A stretch of 64,000 nt of DNA from Aristolochia californica. Lineage: Eukaryota > Streptophyta > Magnoliopsida > Piperales > Aristolochiaceae. Location: assembly GCA_029961685.1 (NCBI GenBank), contig JARWKL010000011.1, forward strand, positions 4,404,501 through 4,468,500. Reading direction: 5' to 3'. Positions 50,349-56,300 of this stretch are shown piece after piece. The notes below the pieces were generated by a model. That model had not been told where the DNA came from. It searched no databases and saw only the letters and a program-made list of their open reading frames with translations. The position numbers and the translations under genes were made by a program. Positions within the stretch are counted from its first letter, which is position 1; the number at the start of each line of letters is the position of its first letter.

Positions 50349-53300
50349 TTTTTATTTATTTATTTGACTTGAACAAAACCTATTCAAGTCTAGTTTTAAA
50401 TTCAACAAGTTTCATGTCGATCCTATCTCCCTATAGGGAGAAATCTCCATTTGAGTCTGTAAGGGTCATGCTGCATGCGTATTCAATCACGCAGTCAAGG
50501 AAGATAAAATAACAAAGATTTGTATATCGAATTCTATATCAAATTAAATCTGTTTTGAGTGTAGTTGAGTTTTATTGAAAATATATCTGCATTTGAAGCA
50601 GCTATCTCTTATTTTTCCTTGCATTAGAATCCCACTTGACCTAGGTCTCCCTCTCCCTTTACTCAGAACACTATTTAGATCAAACTACCTTGCTTTCCTA
50701 CTTCATACACGTGCCTAATCCCTATCCCAATAGGATTTCTCCACCCCTTCAACAGACCTTATCCTAACCTATTCAACTCACCTGGTATCCTACTTCCTCC
50801 AAACCATCTCACTCCCCTTTAGCAATTTTCCTATTTTTTTCCTTTTCTATATAAAAACCTCTTGACCTCACCCCCTCACCTCTCCTAGCCATCATTTCAG
50901 ATGTCCAAAGGCTTATGTAGTGATTGAGATGGACAAACATTTCTTCCATCAAGTGTGAAGGGAAACATACCATCAGTTGAGTCACTACGGGAAGTAGGAA
51001 GATGCGGGACCACCACAAGAAGAACAAGTTTGCTATGAGCATCAGGGTTATTCAAGTTTCTAGTAGGGTTGATCACTAGTAGGGACCCACACCATTGCAA
51101 CAACAGAAAGGTGATTCATGCCAGACAGATGCCTACTAACCAAGAAGCAAAAACCAAAGGGCAGCTGAGAAAAAGGTTGCAACCGTCTCTAGCTACTCCT
51201 CTAATGGTTCCTCACAAGACGATACTTCTCTAAAGGTTTGAAGTTACTAATATCGTATTAGAGGAGTAGAAATATAGCTGAGATTCCAGGAGTTGAGGTA
51301 GATGGAATATCCTATTGAACTTCATGGAAGAACTCAAGGCATATGTGGACCAAGTTGGTACGAAGAAGAGTATTCTTGCATGCATGCATATGTGTGTGTA
51401 GGTGTTTTTAATACTTGTATGTGGGGGCAAATTTGGTATTTTGAAAAATGGAGCTGCAAACCTAATGGGAAATAATAAAGAGCAGAGCACGAGAAGAGGA
51501 TCATTGTTTTCCTCCTTCCATGTAAACTGTTTCTTTTTAGTTCTTCGTCTTCTTTCTTCTCAATCTCTCTTTCTCCTTAAAGTTTTACACATTCGGTTGA
51601 GCTTGTAAAGAACCTAAACAAGTCGTTTTTTAGATGGAAAGAAGCAGATTGAAGATCTAGATGATATCCTATTGCTTGCCACCCAGTTGCTTTAATGGTC
51701 AAGGAGCATTGAGTACATTAGAGGATGAAAAGATCAAGTGCCATCAAAACAACTGACGCCTAAGAAGCCCACACAAAGAGACAAGCAGGTGAGCCTTGAG
51801 ACAAGGCCCTGTGAGAAAATCAGCTCAAGGGTATTTTGGTCATTTTACATGATCGGATATTTTATATTGTAGTAAAATCTTGTTCAACATGCTGGATTTA
51901 GTCTGTGTACAAATTTTGTACTCATAGGAAGAGTAAAATGGGAGTTATAAGGGAATAAGTGTTTTCTATGTAAGAAAGGCATTTTGGTCATTTCTGTAAT
52001 TTATGACTTAAAACCTAATAAATAGCATTGGGGGTCGTGCACAACCCCCAACACAGCTCATTCAGAGCTTGTGCCTCTTTTCTCTCCTCTTGCTCACTCT
52101 CTCTCTCTCTCTCTCTTGCTCTCTCTAGATTTTTTCATACTTTTTATATCGTATCAGAACAGTGATCGTTGCTGGGAGTATATCTTAGCCAAAAAACCTC
52201 TGTTAAAAGACACCCACATGTGTAGGGTGGCATGGCTAGTAAATAAGGACTAACTTCCATAGAGATGGCATAGAATTGTCATTATGCAAGTTGGTGTATG
52301 TCATCTTATGTCTTTTTCTTTTTGAAGCATATAGCCCTAAGGGCATTGTAGTCATTGCAAATGCCTTCATACAACTATAAATACATCCTCAAGGCATGGG
52401 GTAGAGTATTCAAGCCTCTTCCTCTTGGCTCAATTCCTCTTCTTTCTCTCCCATGGTTTCTTCTCTCCTCTCTTCCAAGAGTTAGAGTTCCTCTCTTCTT
52501 TCCTTCCCTTTAGATTTCTTCTATTTATGTGTTGGCCCTAGAAGAAGAAGAAGAAGACGAAGAAGAAGAAGATGAAAAGAGGAGAGTTTCTCATTTTTCC
52601 TTTAGTCTTCTTTCCCAATTCCTGTTTTTCATTGGATGTTTTACTCTCTTACTGTATGTTTCATATAGCAAATTATATACCGTTGGAAAGATCTTTGAGT
52701 CAAGTTTCCAACTCAAAAATAATCGTTGAAATAAGATTTTTTTGGAAAGAGAAATCGACATTTGAAGCCACAAAGGTCAAACAGTAGAAAAGTTTTGTAT
52801 TGTAGTAGAAAGCCTCAACTTTCTGAACAGTTTGTACCAAAATAACCGAGAATTTACATTGAGAATTATATCTCAAAAGAAAGCTATGTGAGTCTACTTT
52901 CTGTCTCAATAAATCTTTTCTCAATCTGATCTTTCTAGAGAGAGATCCACATTGGAAGAATTCGTTCTCCTTTTTTGTACAAATTCATCACTCTTCCTCT
53001 TCTCCTTCTAAAACCTTCTCTCCACAACTTTTCTTCTTCTTCTCACCCCTTAATCCTCATATATTGTGATTTCATGGAATCCTAAGTTTTAACATGGTAT
53101 CAAAGCCGGGAAATATCTCAGATAGAAAAGGAGAAGAAGATGGAGAAGAAGGGGAGGAAGAAGAAGAAGAAGAAAAAGAAAAAGAAACACGAGTTTCTCG
53201 TTTTTCCTTTAGTCTTCTTTTCCAATTCATGTTTTCATTGGATTTTTAACTCTCTTACCATATGTTTCATATAGCATCTTATATATCGTTGGAAAGATAT

Positions 53301-56300
53301 TTGAGTCTACTTTCCAACTCAAAATGAATTGTTGAAATCAGATTTTCTAGAAAGAGAAATCGACATATGAAGCAGCAAAGGTCAAGCAGTAGAAACGTTT
53401 CGTACAACAACAGAAAACTTCAACCTTCGACCGTTTTATGCCTTCAAGGATGAGACTTTATATGGAGAATTATATATCAAAAGAAAGATCCGTAATTCTA
53501 TTTTCTTAGCTATTCAACCAATTATCAATCTGAGTTTTTTATATGGAGATATTGATCTTGGAAGAGTCAATGGGCATGCTAGCCAAAGTAGAAAAAGTAT
53601 TTAGTTCGGCCAGATTACAGAGTCTGAAATCTATCAGATTATTTATCTCAAAAGAAGTATATTTTATGAAGAGAAGGTATACTTGGATGAAAAAGTATTT
53701 AAGTCTAGTTTCAGAAAAAAAATTATGTCAATTTGATCTATATTTAAAGAGATAATTCACATTGGAAGAATCAAAGGTCATGTTGGTATCCTGTTGCATG
53801 AAAAGATCTGAATTTAAACCGATTTGTTTGCTTCATTTTTGAGTTGTTGTTATTGATCAACAATAACAGGAATGTATCTCATGATCTACCCTTGGAAAGT
53901 TTTTGTTTGTTAACTAACAATATCTAGAAATTATCTTTAGAAGATCATCTTATTTTTAGAAACTTTCCTTTATTTATTTGTCAAAGAGAAGAAGCTATCC
54001 TGAATTATGGCAACTTCCCAAAAAAAAAATAGTTATTTGATTTAATGCTGCAAATTACAGAAGTATATATGTAAGGAGATTCTGATCAAGGATCAAATTC
54101 AAAACATGTGTTTTTTCTTTGGTTATGAGAAATCTTTGTAGCATGTTGGAGCTGGACTCGGTGTACTTATCCCCTTATGAAGTGAACAGCCTCGCTTATC
54201 TTATCACTCAATGAAATCCTTTCAAGCTATAATTGGACACTTATGTCGTTGGCTGCTAATTAGTTGGTTTTATATGGCTAGCTCTCGGTTTGGTGTGTGA
54301 ATTAATCACTGATGCAATAAGCGAGGAAGCAACATCCATTACTGATTTATTCACTCTTCTTTGTTTTTTAGAAGACCTTGCAGCTGCTCTTGGGACCAAC
54401 AACACTTAGTTCAGTTATTCTTTTTGAGAAGGTTAATAGCACTTGGATTATTGGTTACTTATTACTCGGTTCCAGCGTATTATTTGGTGCATATCTTCCT
54501 TATTCAAGGATGGACTCGCAACGGATGATTTCATATGTCCTTATTAAATACTTTCATTATTTGGTACGTGTTATTTGGGCCTTGACCCATATCCGCTACT
54601 ACTATTGTGTCTTTTTTACTGAGGCATTATTATTGAAGGACTCCTCGGTTGTTGACTACTGTCAGCATTGGTTCGTCTAATGCAGAATTTGAATTTCTTT
54701 GGAAAAAGCACATGGTGGCCTTAACATTTTATCTTCCTCATTACCCATTACCCTCTTATTTGGCAACCTTTCTCCTACCGTAATTTATTTGACTCTCACT
54801 TACCCCTTTGGCCAACCCTTTTGGAACATTGCTTTGGTTGGTCCCTTTTATTTATATGGGTGTTTTAAGTCATTTGAGACTTTTTATTGGTACCCATGGG
54901 TCTGTTATCGTCGTCTTGTGAATGACATGCACCACCCACTCTACTTTTTATTGGTACCCTTGGGTCTTTTATCGCCGTCTTGTGAATGACAGACATTCCC
55001 CACTTTAGTGATTATTATCACTATATTTGGTCGAAATTCTTTGAGGTTGGTTTCGACTTATATATTATTACCCATTTATACCCTTCAAGAGTCAGTGCCC
55101 AGTGTTGGGACACCGTGATGGAGGAGCTTATTACTACATCCATGTTATTTGCAACTACTATAACTCAAGTTTTGCCTGATTCATACAAGGCACAACCCAA
55201 AGGAGAGAGCTAGTTTTTAATACCTTCCAATAGCTAGCAATCCAGTTTTTCACGAGAGAACAAAACACATAGAGGTGGATTGTCATTTTGTTAGAGATGT
55301 TATGATGAAGAAAGATGTTATCGGGTTTGTTCGTCCAGCTGATCAACTTGGATATGTCTTCACCAAGGCATTAGAAAATCGTGAATTTCTGAACTTCTGT
55401 GACAAGTTGGGTCTCATAGATATAAATGCTCCAACTTGAAAGGAGTGTGAGAAAATCAGTTCAAGGGAATTTTTGTTATTTTACATGGTCGGATATTTTA
55501 TATTACGACACTAACTTGTTCAGTGTGCTTGATTTAGTTTGTGTACAAATTTTTATATTCATAGGAAGAGTAAAATGGGAGTTATAAGGGAATAAGTGTT
55601 TTCTATGAAAGAAGGGCATTTTTGTTATTTCTGTAATTTATGACTTAAAACCTAATAAAATCGTGCACAACCCCCAGCACAGCTCATTTAGAGCTTGTGC
55701 CTCTTTTCTCTCCTCTTTCTCACTCTCTCTCCTCTCTCTCTCTCTAGATTTTTCTTACTTTTTACAAGTTCATCTCAAGCAGGGAGGATTTTTTTTCAAA
55801 CCCCTATTATCAACTTGGGTCATACTATGTTGGCCATAAGGGATAAGCTGAAACAGTAAGGGTGAAATTCTCTTGCATGGGCTAATAATGTATGATCGAG
55901 TCCGTAGAGTAGAATTGTGACTAGGTTTCAAGTAAGTTAGGGTCTAGGTTCAATGTATGCAAAGGAGTCCTAAGGCAAGAAGAAGTAGCTGGGTGGAGAA
56001 GCAAGCTAGAAGATAAAGTAAAAGAGTCTCCAAGACAAGGAGCAAACTCCAACCTTATCAAGAAGGATGAGCACGAGCCCACCGGAGCAAGGTGACTTGC
56101 AGAAGAATTAAGGGCAAGGAAGTCCAGATTCGATGCATCAAGTAGTAGAAGTCAGAGTTAGTGTTGAAGTCCTAGAAGTCTATATATAGTTGTAGGCTTT
56201 ATGCCATTTTCATCCAATTCAGTACAAAACAAAACCAGCTTTTGCCACCCCAAGGCTTCTGACCGATAATAACAGGTCACTGGGTGGCTAACCCCCGATT

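Larger units (their letters stand above)
51810..55766 (+). mobile_element. copia element with two LTRs, most of the interior replaced by nested LTR elements
   Basis: LTRs at 51810-52148 and 55446-55766 share TGTGAGAAAATCAG, CGGATATTTTATATT, AGAGTAAAATGGGAGTTATAAGGG, a CT microsatellite and a TTTTTA.A end. GTATCAGAACAG after the left LTR is the primer-binding site. Before the right LTR, 55228-55440 encodes the RNase H end ([29 protein letters not shown]) and CAACTTGAAAGGAG (polypurine tract). All other coding DNA is gone: the middle is occupied by elements at 52.2-52.97 and 52.98-55.19 kb. Confidence 0.8.
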
